64,000 nucleotides of DNA, taken from contig NZ_CP031716.1 of assembly GCF_001696605.3 (NCBI RefSeq), positions 3,410,001-3,474,000 on the forward strand. Reading direction: 5' to 3'. The stretch's first letter is position 1. Each line of letters begins with the position of its first letter. The notes under the pieces were generated by a model. It was not told where the DNA came from. It searched no databases and saw only the letters and a program-made list of their open reading frames with translations. The translations under genes were made by a program, and so were the position numbers. Origin of the DNA: Acinetobacter wuhouensis. GTDB lineage: Bacteria; Pseudomonadota; Gammaproteobacteria; Pseudomonadales; Moraxellaceae. Shown here piece by piece: positions 1-8,044 of this stretch.

Positions 1-181
1 GCCCAAGATGCATACAAAATTTTGGAATATCCCAAGACGTTGAATTATCCGTGGCAAAAACCTCTACCACATCACCTGATTTAGACTTACGAATCGCTTG
101 ATGCAACATCATCACGGGTTCAGGACAGCGCAATCCACGTGTATTCAATTGAATGTTCGGTGTAATAGACTGATCTGACAT
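1..181 (-). CDS. tusA: TusA family sulfurtransferase, partial (3' end outside window)
   Basis: Only the first 60 codons are present, because the gene runs off the left edge. The visible protein starts [10 protein letters not shown] and contains the TusA/SirA signature LRCPEPVM, with the catalytic cysteine at residue 19, the same position as in E. coli TusA. Members of this family carry persulfide sulfur from a cysteine desulfurase towards tRNA 2-thiouridine synthesis or other sulfur acceptors in the cytoplasm. The start is an ATG whose complement lies at 179-181. The gene is divergent from corC, with about 190 bp of AT-rich sequence between them. It could be a TusA-like paralogue (YedF type) rather than tusA itself; the missing C-terminal half would help decide. 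Confidence 0.85.
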   Translation of the reverse strand, partial: MSDQSITPNIQLNTRGLRCPEPVMMLHQAIRKSKSGDVVEVFATDNSTSWDIPKFCMHLG

Positions 182-374
182 TTTCAACTCTCAAAACACA
201 ACTAAAGTAAATCAAAATTTTAACACAAACTCAAATAATCAATAAGCTTTACTATTTCTTGGCAAGATGACTCATGCTTTCATCTATTTACCTCATTTAA
301 TAGATAGACATCTGTATTTTCTTCGGTATGATAAAAATTCATTTACCAGATATTAAGCGTCTTTAGGAAAGATC

Positions 375-1214
375 ATGCACGAGGAATCAGGCACATCGTG
401 GGGAATGCGTGGATTACGCAAATGGCTAGGCACAGCACCAGAAACCCGCGATGAACTGCTAAAATTAGTACAAGATTCACGTCGTTTTTTAGAACCAGAT
501 ACCGTTGCAATGTTAGAGGGCGTTTTAGACCTTCCAGCAACAAAAATTCGTGAAGTGATGACGCCGCGTACAGCGATGGTTAGCTTGCAAGAAGATGACC
601 AACTACTTGATATTTTGCATGTTCTAATTGAATCTGCGCATTCACGTTTCCCAGTGTTTTCAGCAGATCAACCTGAAAATGTAGTGGGTATTTTGCTGGC
701 TAAAGACTTATTGCCATTTTTAACCGATCGCTCATCCAATGTCGATGTACACGCACTGATGCGTCAACCTTTATTTGTACCTGAAAGTGCGCGTTCTGAC
801 CAAGTATTGAGGATGTTGAAAAATACCCAAACGCATATTGCAATTGTGATTGATGAATATGGTTCAACAGCAGGTTTGGTGACTTTAGAAGATATTCTTG
901 AAGAAATCGTTGGCGAAATCGAAGATGAACATGACAATGTTGATGAAGAAGCGCAATTTATTGTTCCCGATAAAAGTCATAACACAGCCAACACGTGGAT
1001 TGTACAAGCACTTACACCAATCGAACATTTTAACAATGTTTTAGATGCTGAATTTTCTGATGACGAAGTAGAAACTATGGGTGGTTTATTGCTTCAAGAA
1101 ATTGGTTTAGTCAGCGATCTACAAGGGCAAGTCATTGAACTTGAGGATTGGCAATTTACCATTATTGAAGCAGATGCCCGCACTATTCATCTGATTCGAG
1201 CTGTACGTAAATGA
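375..1214 (+). CDS. corC: CorC/YbeX family CBS-domain protein
   Basis: This 279-residue soluble protein has the usual layout of the CorC_HlyC group without an N-terminal membrane domain. A leader carries the motif REVMTPRTAMVSL at about 58-70, two CBS repeats span about 60-185, and a C-terminal CorC_HlyC (transporter-associated) domain ends near 275. The stretch DEYGSTAGLVTLEDILEEIV is the typical second CBS-repeat motif. E. coli YbeX/CorC is linked to Mg2+/Co2+ efflux and to ribosome/RNA quality, so the exact job is unsettled. The start ATG is preceded by AGGAAAG at good spacing. The stop overlaps the lnt start (ATGA), so the two are translationally coupled, the same corC-lnt order as in E. 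coli. Confidence 0.9.
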   Translation: MHEESGTSWGMRGLRKWLGTAPETRDELLKLVQDSRRFLEPDTVAMLEGVLDLPATKIREVMTPRTAMVSLQEDDQLLDILHVLIESAHSRFPVFSADQPENVVGILLAKDLLPFLTDRSSNVDVHALMRQPLFVPESARSDQVLRMLKNTQTHIAIVIDEYGSTAGLVTLEDILEEIVGEIEDEHDNVDEEAQFIVPDKSHNTANTWIVQALTPIEHFNNVLDAEFSDDEVETMGGLLLQEIGLVSDLQGQVIELEDWQFTIIEADARTIHLIRAVRK

Positions 1215-2770
1215 GAGCATATTTTGACAAGCTGTTAAATTCTTCACAACAACAAAAACAGTTACCTTTCATTTTCCCTTTACTGATTTCGTTAATGTCG
1301 GGCGCAGTGTTCAGTTTAGCACTGGCGCCTTTTTATTGGTGGTGGTTGGCGATCTTATCACCTGCCCTACTCTACGCATGTTTAAAAGGTCGTACACCCA
1401 AACAAGCTTTTGCGATAGGTCTAAGTTATGGCTTTGGCTTATGGTTTGTTGGGGCTTTTTGGTTGTATACCTCAATCCATGTCTATGGCGATACCAATGC
1501 CTTTTTAAGCGTACTCATGATTGCGGTCATGGCGCTTTTAATGGGGCTATTTAGCGCAGTCCAAACTTGGGTATATCGTCGTTTTTTTCCAGAAACACCT
1601 TTGACCTTCGCGCCACTTTGGGTATTTTTTGAATGGTCTAAAACGTGGGTCTTTACAGGCTTTCCGTGGTTATTTGCAGGTTATGCATTTACTGAACGCT
1701 TTTTAGATGGCTATGCCCCTTTATTTGGTGTTTTTGCTGTTTCATTTGTTGTGATTATTCTTGCCTGTGCGCTCGTTGAAATTCTGAATAAAAAGTTTTT
1801 TTGGGCAATCCCTGCAATTGTACTTTTGCTCGGGGCATGGGGCACTTCATTCATTCAGTTTGTACAACCAAAAGCTGAGAAGCCACTGAGTGTTTCCCTC
1901 ATTCAAGGCAATATTCCACAAGATTTAAAATGGTTGACTGAATACCAAGTTAAAACCTTAGAAATTTATGTCAATTTAAGCCGTACTGAATGGGGACGTG
2001 ACCTGATTGTTTGGCCTGAATCATCCATTCCATTATTCCAAACCGATATTGAACAGTTTTTGGAAATGATGGATCAGCAAGCCAAAAGCACAGGTACAGC
2101 ATGGGTAACTGGCATTCCCTATTGGGATTTAAAAGAATCACAACAGAATGGCTATCCAATGTATTACAACAGTATGATGGCTTCTGGTGATGAAGGTTCG
2201 GGCTTATATAAAAAGCAAAGACTCGTGCCTTTTGGAGAGTACATTCCCCTTTCTGGCTTACTCAGTTGGGTACTTCCTGCATTGCAAAATGACCCGTCAA
2301 TGAGTGGTTTTTCACGTGGTGCTTCTGATCAGAAACCATTTAACATTAAAGGTCACCATTTAGCCGCAGCGATTTGTTATGAGGTCGCTTATCCAAATTT
2401 AACCCGTCGTAATGCAATCAATAGTGATTTCTTAGTCACTGTTTCAAATGATGCATGGTTTACTGGAACCGCGGGGCCGTTGCAACATTTACAAATGGTA
2501 CAGATGCGTGCCAAAGAAAATGGACGTTGGTTTATTCGTGCCACCAATACTGGAGTAACTGCTTTTATTGATCACAATGGACATATTGTGAAACAAGCAC
2601 CTGTGGATCAAAAAGCTGTTTTACGTGGCGAATTACCCGCGATGCAAGGCGAAACTTTATATACGCGTCTAAGCGATTGGCCAATTTTAATCTTCTCATT
2701 ATTATTGCTGATTTTAGGATGGGTTTATCGTCCTAAAAAAGTTGATGTGAGTTTCAAATCTAGACGCTAA
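1211..2770 (+). CDS. lnt: Apolipoprotein N-acyltransferase Lnt
   Basis: Lnt adds the third acyl chain to the N-terminal cysteine of lipoproteins at the periplasmic face of the inner membrane. The 519-aa protein has about six hydrophobic segments in residues 20-215, a carbon-nitrogen hydrolase domain from about 225 to 480, and a final membrane helix near 490-508. The catalytic triad is visible: Glu270 (in VWPESS), Lys335 (in YKKQRLVPFGEY) and Cys389 (in AAICYEV), which match E. coli E267, K335 and C387. Length is normal. It overlaps corC by four bases and is the last gene of the pair, followed by a strong hairpin terminator. Confidence 0.96.
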   Translation: MRAYFDKLLNSSQQQKQLPFIFPLLISLMSGAVFSLALAPFYWWWLAILSPALLYACLKGRTPKQAFAIGLSYGFGLWFVGAFWLYTSIHVYGDTNAFLSVLMIAVMALLMGLFSAVQTWVYRRFFPETPLTFAPLWVFFEWSKTWVFTGFPWLFAGYAFTERFLDGYAPLFGVFAVSFVVIILACALVEILNKKFFWAIPAIVLLLGAWGTSFIQFVQPKAEKPLSVSLIQGNIPQDLKWLTEYQVKTLEIYVNLSRTEWGRDLIVWPESSIPLFQTDIEQFLEMMDQQAKSTGTAWVTGIPYWDLKESQQNGYPMYYNSMMASGDEGSGLYKKQRLVPFGEYIPLSGLLSWVLPALQNDPSMSGFSRGASDQKPFNIKGHHLAAAICYEVAYPNLTRRNAINSDFLVTVSNDAWFTGTAGPLQHLQMVQMRAKENGRWFIRATNTGVTAFIDHNGHIVKQAPVDQKAVLRGELPAMQGETLYTRLSDWPILIFSLLLLILGWVYRPKKVDVSFKSRR

Positions 2771-2780
2771 TCTTGACTAT

Positions 2781-2819
2781 ATAAATAACCTCTTATCGTA
2801 AATATAAGAGGTTATTTAT
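2781..2819 (+). terminator. Rho-independent terminator after corC-lnt
   Basis: Perfect 16-bp inverted repeat (2781-2796 against 2804-2819) with a 7-base loop CGTAAAT. The core of the stem is AACCTCTTAT paired with ATAAGAGGTT, and the 3' arm ends in a T-rich run. It starts 11 bases after the lnt stop. Confidence 0.75.
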
Positions 2820-2850
2820 GATTAAAATGAAGAATAACAAAGGATAAAAA

Positions 2851-3276
2851 ATGCTAACAGGAAAATGCCTCTGTCATACCATTCAGTTTCAAATCAATAA
2901 ACCAATCAATATCATTTATCAATGTCACTGTAGCTTATGCAGAAAACAATCTGGGACACATGCCAATCATGCAAGCATGGTCAAATCACAATATTTTCAA
3001 TGGATTCAAGGTCAAGAAAATATTATCACCTATAAGAAAGACACTGGCTTTACTTCTTGTTTTTGTCAAAAATGTGGTTCACCTGTTCCCAATCAAATTG
3101 GTCAAACCACGTTTATCTGGATTCCTTTAGGACTCATTGACAGTGAATTATCTCCTGTTCAAACGCTCCATTTTTGCGTCAACTCTAAAGCCAATTGGGA
3201 ATGCACTTCGATGAATCCACAAAGCTATGAATATCTCCCTCACTGGGATGAAATCGAACAATTTTTTGAATCATAA
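2851..3276 (+). CDS. GFA family zinc-binding protein
   Basis: This 141-aa protein has all seven zinc-ligand cysteines of the GFA/CENP-V fold: C6 and C8 (CLC), C25-C27-C30 (CHCSLC), and C72 with C75 (CQKC). The founding member, glutathione-dependent formaldehyde-activating enzyme, binds the formaldehyde-glutathione adduct. Most bacterial relatives have no proven substrate, and no formaldehyde or glutathione gene is nearby here, so I do not assign a reaction. The start is ATG with AAAGGATAAAA upstream. The gene stands alone between two terminators, in a short convergent unit with the next minus-strand gene. Confidence 0.85.
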   Translation: MLTGKCLCHTIQFQINKPINIIYQCHCSLCRKQSGTHANHASMVKSQYFQWIQGQENIITYKKDTGFTSCFCQKCGSPVPNQIGQTTFIWIPLGLIDSELSPVQTLHFCVNSKANWECTSMNPQSYEYLPHWDEIEQFFES

Positions 3277-3304
3277 AAAACCGAGGGCAACCTCGGTTTT
3301 TTTA
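3275..3304. terminator. Bidirectional terminator between the GFA gene and the 111-aa membrane protein gene
   Basis: CCGAGG (3281-3286), loop GCAA, CCTCGG (3291-3296), with six A on the left and seven T on the right. It can end transcripts from both convergent genes. Confidence 0.85.
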
Positions 3305-3332
3305 TTTTTAGAATATCTTAAATCAGAACATC

Positions 3333-3668
3333 TTAGATTTGAGTCACTAAGTAAGACATCATGCTGACTAAGAATAACATCGGTAAATAACGATAAATTT
3401 TTACCGCATATTGTTCAGCGAATGATGATAGTTCTGTTTTTAATTGCACCACGGTAAAATTCAAAGCACTACAAAAACTGATAATTGACACAGCACTAAA
3501 CACACTGATTGCCATAAAACCAATCATGATTTGGCTACTGGCATCTGCGCCTTGCCACAAATTCATAAAAAATTGGCTCATGGGTAACAGGCTCAAAATG
3601 AGTAAAACAGATTTGAGCATGCTCCAATGAAATTGGGTAATTTCATCCGATAATAATAATGCTTTCAT
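3333..3668 (-). CDS. Small membrane protein of unknown function
   Basis: I do not recognise this 111-aa protein. It shows three probable membrane helices, about residues 17-37, 48-70 and 93-110, and a short soluble loop (QLKTELSSFAEQYAVKIYRY) between the last two. There are no charged residues inside the helices and no catalytic motif. An upstream AGGAGAATGAG supports the ATG start at 3668. It is monocistronic, convergent with the GFA gene, and separated from gspG by 282 bp of very AT-rich DNA. The family is probably restricted to Acinetobacter, but this is an inference. Confidence 0.65.
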   Translation of the reverse strand: MKALLLSDEITQFHWSMLKSVLLILSLLPMSQFFMNLWQGADASSQIMIGFMAISVFSAVSIISFCSALNFTVVQLKTELSSFAEQYAVKIYRYLPMLFLVSMMSYLVTQI

Positions 3669-3950
3669 CTCATTCTCCTGAGCAATTCATGTTGCCTTGA
3701 GAACTATTATGCAAGCTTTTAACTAAATAAAAAGTCTATTTTTATCCATGATTTAACTTTATTGTAACTATTAAATATGGGAATAATTCTTATTATAAAT
3801 CTCAAATCAAATTTATTTTATAATGTAATATTTTTCAATGATTTAATGTTATTTTTATAATTAAGAAAGATTATCACTTCACTCAATATTTATTTATTCG
3901 ATTAAGTGAAGTGATTTATTTCATCATCAATAACTTAGAATGATTTTCAA
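3669..3950. other. AT-rich intergenic region
   Basis: No gene is seen. The left half should hold the promoter of the small membrane protein. The right half holds the gspG terminator hairpin (3873-3915). The middle (about 3720-3870) is almost entirely A and T, with no motif I can name. Confidence 0.6.
3873..3915 (-). terminator. Hairpin downstream of gspG
   Basis: Perfect 11-bp arms ATCACTTCACT (3873-3883) and AGTGAAGTGAT (3905-3915) with a 21-base AT-rich loop, 36 bases after the gspG stop. On the minus strand the arm is followed by AATCTTTCTT, a loose T-tract. Probably the end of the gspF-gspG transcript. Confidence 0.55.
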
Positions 3951-4388
3951 TTAAGGTGTGTAATAAATATCAGCATCATTCCCTTCGCCGCCTTGTTTAC
4001 CATCGGCACCAAATGAATACAGATCAAACTTACGACCTTCTGAGCCTGGAATCACATATTGAATATCGTTTTCCCAGCTATCTTTTGGATAACCACCTTT
4101 CACATAACCTTCTGGCATCCAGTTTTTTGCTGTCGCAGGCTTATTGATCAAAGCATCCAAACCACCTTCTTGACTGGTTGGATAATGGCTATTGTCTAAT
4201 TTGTACTGATCCAAAGCACCCGCTACACCTTTTAAAGTAATTTTGGTGGTGTCTACTTTGGCTTTTTCCCCGCGTCCCATGACATTTGGAACGATCAATG
4301 CGGCTAATACACCTAAAATCACGATCACGACCATGACTTCGATTAAGGTAAAACCTGTTTGGCGAGTTCTATTCATCTTCTGTTGCAT
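3951..4388 (-). CDS. gspG: Type II secretion system major pseudopilin GspG
   Basis: GspG is the main subunit of the periplasmic pseudopilus that drives proteins through the type II secretin. The 145-aa prepseudopilin has the type IV pilin-like N-terminus TG/FTLIEVMVVIVILGVLAAL, with prepilin-peptidase cleavage expected between Gly12 and Phe13 and Glu at mature position 5. The C-terminal part YSFGADGKQGGEGNDADI is the conserved Asp-rich calcium-binding loop of GspG. A start at Met5 would give a shorter 8-residue leader; both starts are possible. It follows gspF with a 53-bp gap. The other gsp genes are not in this window, in line with the scattered gsp loci of Acinetobacter. Confidence 0.95.
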   Translation of the reverse strand: MQQKMNRTRQTGFTLIEVMVVIVILGVLAALIVPNVMGRGEKAKVDTTKITLKGVAGALDQYKLDNSHYPTSQEGGLDALINKPATAKNWMPEGYVKGGYPKDSWENDIQYVIPGSEGRKFDLYSFGADGKQGGEGNDADIYYTP

Positions 4389-4441
4389 TTACTTACTCTC
4401 TAAAAACTCTTTATAAAAATAATTTGGTTAAATCGTATCAA

Positions 4442-5647
4442 TCAAATCATATTGTTCATATTGACGATTGGCAACATCACAGCAATCACAATAACCAAAA
4501 CAATACCCGCCATAAACACCAACATCAACGGCTCTAACAATGCCAATAAGGTCGAAATAAAAGACGATACTTCTCGGTCTTGCATATCTGAGGCACGACT
4601 CAGCATACGGTCTAATTCCCCAGACGCTTCACCACTTTTGATCATTTGTACCATCATCGGTGGGAAATAACCACAACGCTCAAGCTGTGTTGCAAGGTTC
4701 CCACCCTCCGTGACTTTTTCTGCGGCAATATTGACGGCATCTCGAATCACCCAATTGCTACTCACGGCTGCACCAATTTTCAATGCATCTACCAAAGGCA
4801 CACCTGATTGGGTCAAAATGGATAAGGTACTGGCAAATCGTGCTGCATTTATACCACGTGATAATTTACCAAATAATGGCAATCTAAGGGTTAAACGATC
4901 AAAGGCATAATGTCCTGCCGATGTCCGTAAAAATCGAACCAATAAAAATATTCCGAGCACACTAGCAACCAATATAAATGGCCAAGCTTGCCGAATAATG
5001 TCACTGGTTTTCATTAACACCACAGTAATCCAAGGCAGTGCTTGTTTACTTTGATCAAAAGTTTTGACGATGTCCGGAACGACATAGGTCATTAAGCCCA
5101 TGACGATTGCAAATGACATCAACATCAGAATAATTGGATAGATCATTGCACCTTGAATCTTCTTTTGCATGGCAAAACGGTTTTCGGTGTAATCTGATAA
5201 TTGATCAAGAATAAGGTCTAAATGCCCTGAACGTTCACCTGCTGCAACCGTGGCAATATACAAATCGGGGAATCGTCCTGTTTGTTGCATGGCTTGGGCT
5301 AAGGAATGCCCTTCGAGTACTTTAGAACGTGCTGAAAGCAATAAGTTCTGCACATGTGCTTTTTCACTTTGTTTTGCCACCGCACGTAAGGCTTCTTCCA
5401 AAGGAATTGCAGCAGCAACCAGTACAGATAATTGGCGTGTCATCAATGCCAAATCATAAGCGGAAAATTTACGCTGAAATAAGCCTGAGCTTTGTGTTTT
5501 ATCCTTTTGCTCAACAGCATCCACAGTCACAGGAATCAGTTCTTTGTCCCGTAACTGTTGTCGGATCTGACGTGCTGAATCTCCCTCTAACACGCCTTTT
5601 TGCTGCTTCCCTGAAGCGTCAATCGCAGTAAACTGATATGCTGGCAT
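4442..5647 (-). CDS. gspF: Type II secretion system inner membrane protein GspF
   Basis: GspF is the polytopic platform protein that couples the GspE ATPase to pseudopilus assembly. The 401-aa protein begins with the typical N-terminal domain (MPAYQFTAIDASGKQQKG) and has two T2SSF repeats, about 65-190 and 265-390. Membrane helices lie near 165-190, 220-240 and 370-395. The phrases VLVAAAIPLEEAL and SILTQSGVPLVDAL are the paired repeat motifs. Length is normal. It is the upstream gene of a gspF-gspG pair and is divergent from priA across a 154-bp gap. A PilC-type pilus protein is excluded in favour of GspF by the gspG neighbour. Confidence 0.95.
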   Translation of the reverse strand: MPAYQFTAIDASGKQQKGVLEGDSARQIRQQLRDKELIPVTVDAVEQKDKTQSSGLFQRKFSAYDLALMTRQLSVLVAAAIPLEEALRAVAKQSEKAHVQNLLLSARSKVLEGHSLAQAMQQTGRFPDLYIATVAAGERSGHLDLILDQLSDYTENRFAMQKKIQGAMIYPIILMLMSFAIVMGLMTYVVPDIVKTFDQSKQALPWITVVLMKTSDIIRQAWPFILVASVLGIFLLVRFLRTSAGHYAFDRLTLRLPLFGKLSRGINAARFASTLSILTQSGVPLVDALKIGAAVSSNWVIRDAVNIAAEKVTEGGNLATQLERCGYFPPMMVQMIKSGEASGELDRMLSRASDMQDREVSSFISTLLALLEPLMLVFMAGIVLVIVIAVMLPIVNMNNMI

Positions 5648-5801
5648 TATAATGCTCTAGTTTTCCAAAATTTTTTGCTTACGCTGTTGCGTCAAACCCT
5701 ATAAATCATTCATATTCTTGTTTATAAATGATCGCTACACTCTAACACAAGCAGAATCCGTACACGATACAATTTCATCGTTGAGTCTTTGAATCTTAAA
5801 T

Positions 5802-8027
5802 ATGCCGAATAATATTGATACGCCGACACCAATTTACCGAGTTCAAGTTGCTGTACCTGTCTATTTGAACGACTGCTTTGATTATCAAGTCAGTCCTGAA
5901 CAATATGCACAGGCAGAGATCGGTGCTCGCGTGGCGGTATCTTTTGGTCGACAAAATCTGATTGGCATCATTGTAAAGAAAATCCCCATTGATGAGCCCA
6001 TTGATTCACATTTCAAACTTAAATTCATTACTGAACTGTTAGATGATCAGGCCATTTTAGATGCGAAAGTTTTAAGTTTATTGACATGGTCTGCGCAATA
6101 TTATCAATTTCCAATCGGAGAAGTGATTCAAACTGCTTTACCGACCTTATTACGTCAAGGAAAGCCCTACAATTTATTGGCACGTATTTGGAAAGTACTC
6201 GATTTAAATGCTGAAGACAAAGTAAAGCGTTCCGAGAAACAGCAAGAAGCTTATAAAATTTTAAAATTGCATCCCAAAGGGACACAGGAAAATATTCTCA
6301 ATCTTAGCGGTGTAGAAACAGCGACGTTAAAAGCACTTGAAAAGAAAGAGATTGTTCGTTGTGATTTAGAAGAACAAAACTTTAAGCCTGAGCCTGTGCA
6401 GTTGGCGCAGATGCCACTGACACCGAATGAAGACCAAAAGAAAGCTATTCAAAATATTTTAAAATCTCAAAATAAATATCATGCATATTTACTCGATGGT
6501 TTAACTGGTAGTGGTAAAACTGAAGTTTATTTGCAAGTCATGCATGAGGTATTGAAACAAGGCAAGCAAGTTTTGGTTTTAGTGCCTGAAATTGGTTTAA
6601 CCCCACAAACTATTAGCCGTTTCCAATCCCGCTTTCATTGCAATATTGCTCTGCTCCATTCAGGTTTAAATGACACTAAACGTCTACAAGCTTGGCAACA
6701 TGCACAGACGGGTAAAGCGTCTATTATTTTGGGTACACGTTCAGCGATTTATACGCCATTACCAAATCTGGGTTTGATCATTTTAGATGAGGAACATGAT
6801 CTCTCATTTAAACAGCAAGAAGGCTTCCGTTATCATGCACGTGATGTGGCGATGTATCGTACGCACTTGGAAAATTGTCCGATTATTTTAGGTTCAGCGA
6901 CGCCAAGTATTGACAGTTATTATTTAGCACGTCAGGACAAATTGACTCGCATCGAATTGAACCAACGTGCAGGCACGGCGGTGATGCCGAAAATGCATTT
7001 AATTGATTTAAAAGTCGCGAAAAAACAAAATGGCTTAAGCGATAGTTTAATTGCCGAAATTAAAAAACGTTTAGAGAAAAAAGAACAGGTTTTAATTTTT
7101 CTCAACCGTCGAGGTTATGCCCCTGTTTTAATTTGTGAAAGTTGTGGATGGCAAGCCAATTGTCCACATTGCGATGCGCATTTCACGTTGCACTTAAAGC
7201 CTTATCAGCATTTGCATTGTCATCATTGTGGCACGATCAATCGCATGCCTGATGCTTGTCCAAGTTGTAATCAAACCCAGCTTAAACCGATTGGCATGGG
7301 TACTGCAAAAGTTGAAGAAACCTTAAATGAATTATTTCCGAATTTTCCAGTGTTACGTGTAGACCGTGATTCCACCAGTCGTGTCGGCAGTTGGCAAAAA
7401 ATTTATGATCAAATTCAAAAGAGTGAACCAACGATTTTACTGGGTACACAAATGCTGGCGAAGGGTCATCATTTCCCTTATGTCACTTTAGTGGCGATTT
7501 TAGATATTGATGCAGGTTTGCTGAGTGTGGATTTTCGTGCGACAGAACGAACCGCACAATTGATTATTCAAGTAGCTGGTCGTGCAGGTCGTGGTGAGAA
7601 AAAAGGCGAAGTTTATTTACAAACTTTGCGTCCCGATCATCCTCTATTAAATACACTCATTGATAAAGATTATCGTGCTTTTGCAAAGCAGACTTTGAAA
7701 GATCGTCAAGCGGCCTTAATGCCACCTTGTCGTTATGCCATCATGATCCGTTGTGAATCTAAACATCAGGAAGAAAATTTAAAATTTCTCACTGAAATGA
7801 CGCAGTTACTTCGCCAAAATTCAGAGGAAAATTTAATTGATATTTGGGGGCCTATTCCTGCGCCGATGGAACGTAAAGCTGGACGTTATCAATCGCATGT
7901 TGTTTTGCTTTCACAAGATCGCGCCAAGATGCATTTCTATGTACGTCAATGGTGGGCTAATCTTTTACACAGTAAGCCATCTTCGATGAAAGTGACGATT
8001 GATGTTGATCCACAGGAGTTGAGTTAA
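5802..8027 (+). CDS. priA: Primosomal protein N' (replication restart helicase PriA)
   Basis: PriA recognises stalled forks and D-loops and reloads the replisome. The 741-aa protein has the N-terminal DNA 3'-end-binding domain (about 10-110), a DEAH-box-type helicase core with Walker A GLTGSGKT (233-240) and Walker B DEEH (329-332), and an eight-cysteine zinc cluster (C445, 448, 454, 457, 473, 476, 486, 489) inserted in the second helicase lobe. GTQMLAKGHHFP and VAGRAGRGEKKGEV are helicase motifs V and VI. Length is normal. The ATG at 5802 fits the family start (IYRVQVAVPV). No strong Shine-Dalgarno sequence is seen before it. Confidence 0.96.
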   Translation: MPNNIDTPTPIYRVQVAVPVYLNDCFDYQVSPEQYAQAEIGARVAVSFGRQNLIGIIVKKIPIDEPIDSHFKLKFITELLDDQAILDAKVLSLLTWSAQYYQFPIGEVIQTALPTLLRQGKPYNLLARIWKVLDLNAEDKVKRSEKQQEAYKILKLHPKGTQENILNLSGVETATLKALEKKEIVRCDLEEQNFKPEPVQLAQMPLTPNEDQKKAIQNILKSQNKYHAYLLDGLTGSGKTEVYLQVMHEVLKQGKQVLVLVPEIGLTPQTISRFQSRFHCNIALLHSGLNDTKRLQAWQHAQTGKASIILGTRSAIYTPLPNLGLIILDEEHDLSFKQQEGFRYHARDVAMYRTHLENCPIILGSATPSIDSYYLARQDKLTRIELNQRAGTAVMPKMHLIDLKVAKKQNGLSDSLIAEIKKRLEKKEQVLIFLNRRGYAPVLICESCGWQANCPHCDAHFTLHLKPYQHLHCHHCGTINRMPDACPSCNQTQLKPIGMGTAKVEETLNELFPNFPVLRVDRDSTSRVGSWQKIYDQIQKSEPTILLGTQMLAKGHHFPYVTLVAILDIDAGLLSVDFRATERTAQLIIQVAGRAGRGEKKGEVYLQTLRPDHPLLNTLIDKDYRAFAKQTLKDRQAALMPPCRYAIMIRCESKHQEENLKFLTEMTQLLRQNSEENLIDIWGPIPAPMERKAGRYQSHVVLLSQDRAKMHFYVRQWWANLLHSKPSSMKVTIDVDPQELS

Positions 8028-8044
8028 TCGCTACTCAACTTGAT

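Noticed and set aside
3951..5647. Complete type II secretion operon
   Set aside because: Only gspG and gspF are present; neighbours are priA and unrelated genes.
8017..8040. Terminator between priA and the WG/Sel1 gene
   Set aside because: Arms AGTTGAGT/ACTCAACT pair around the priA stop, but neither side has a clear T-tract; possible structure only.
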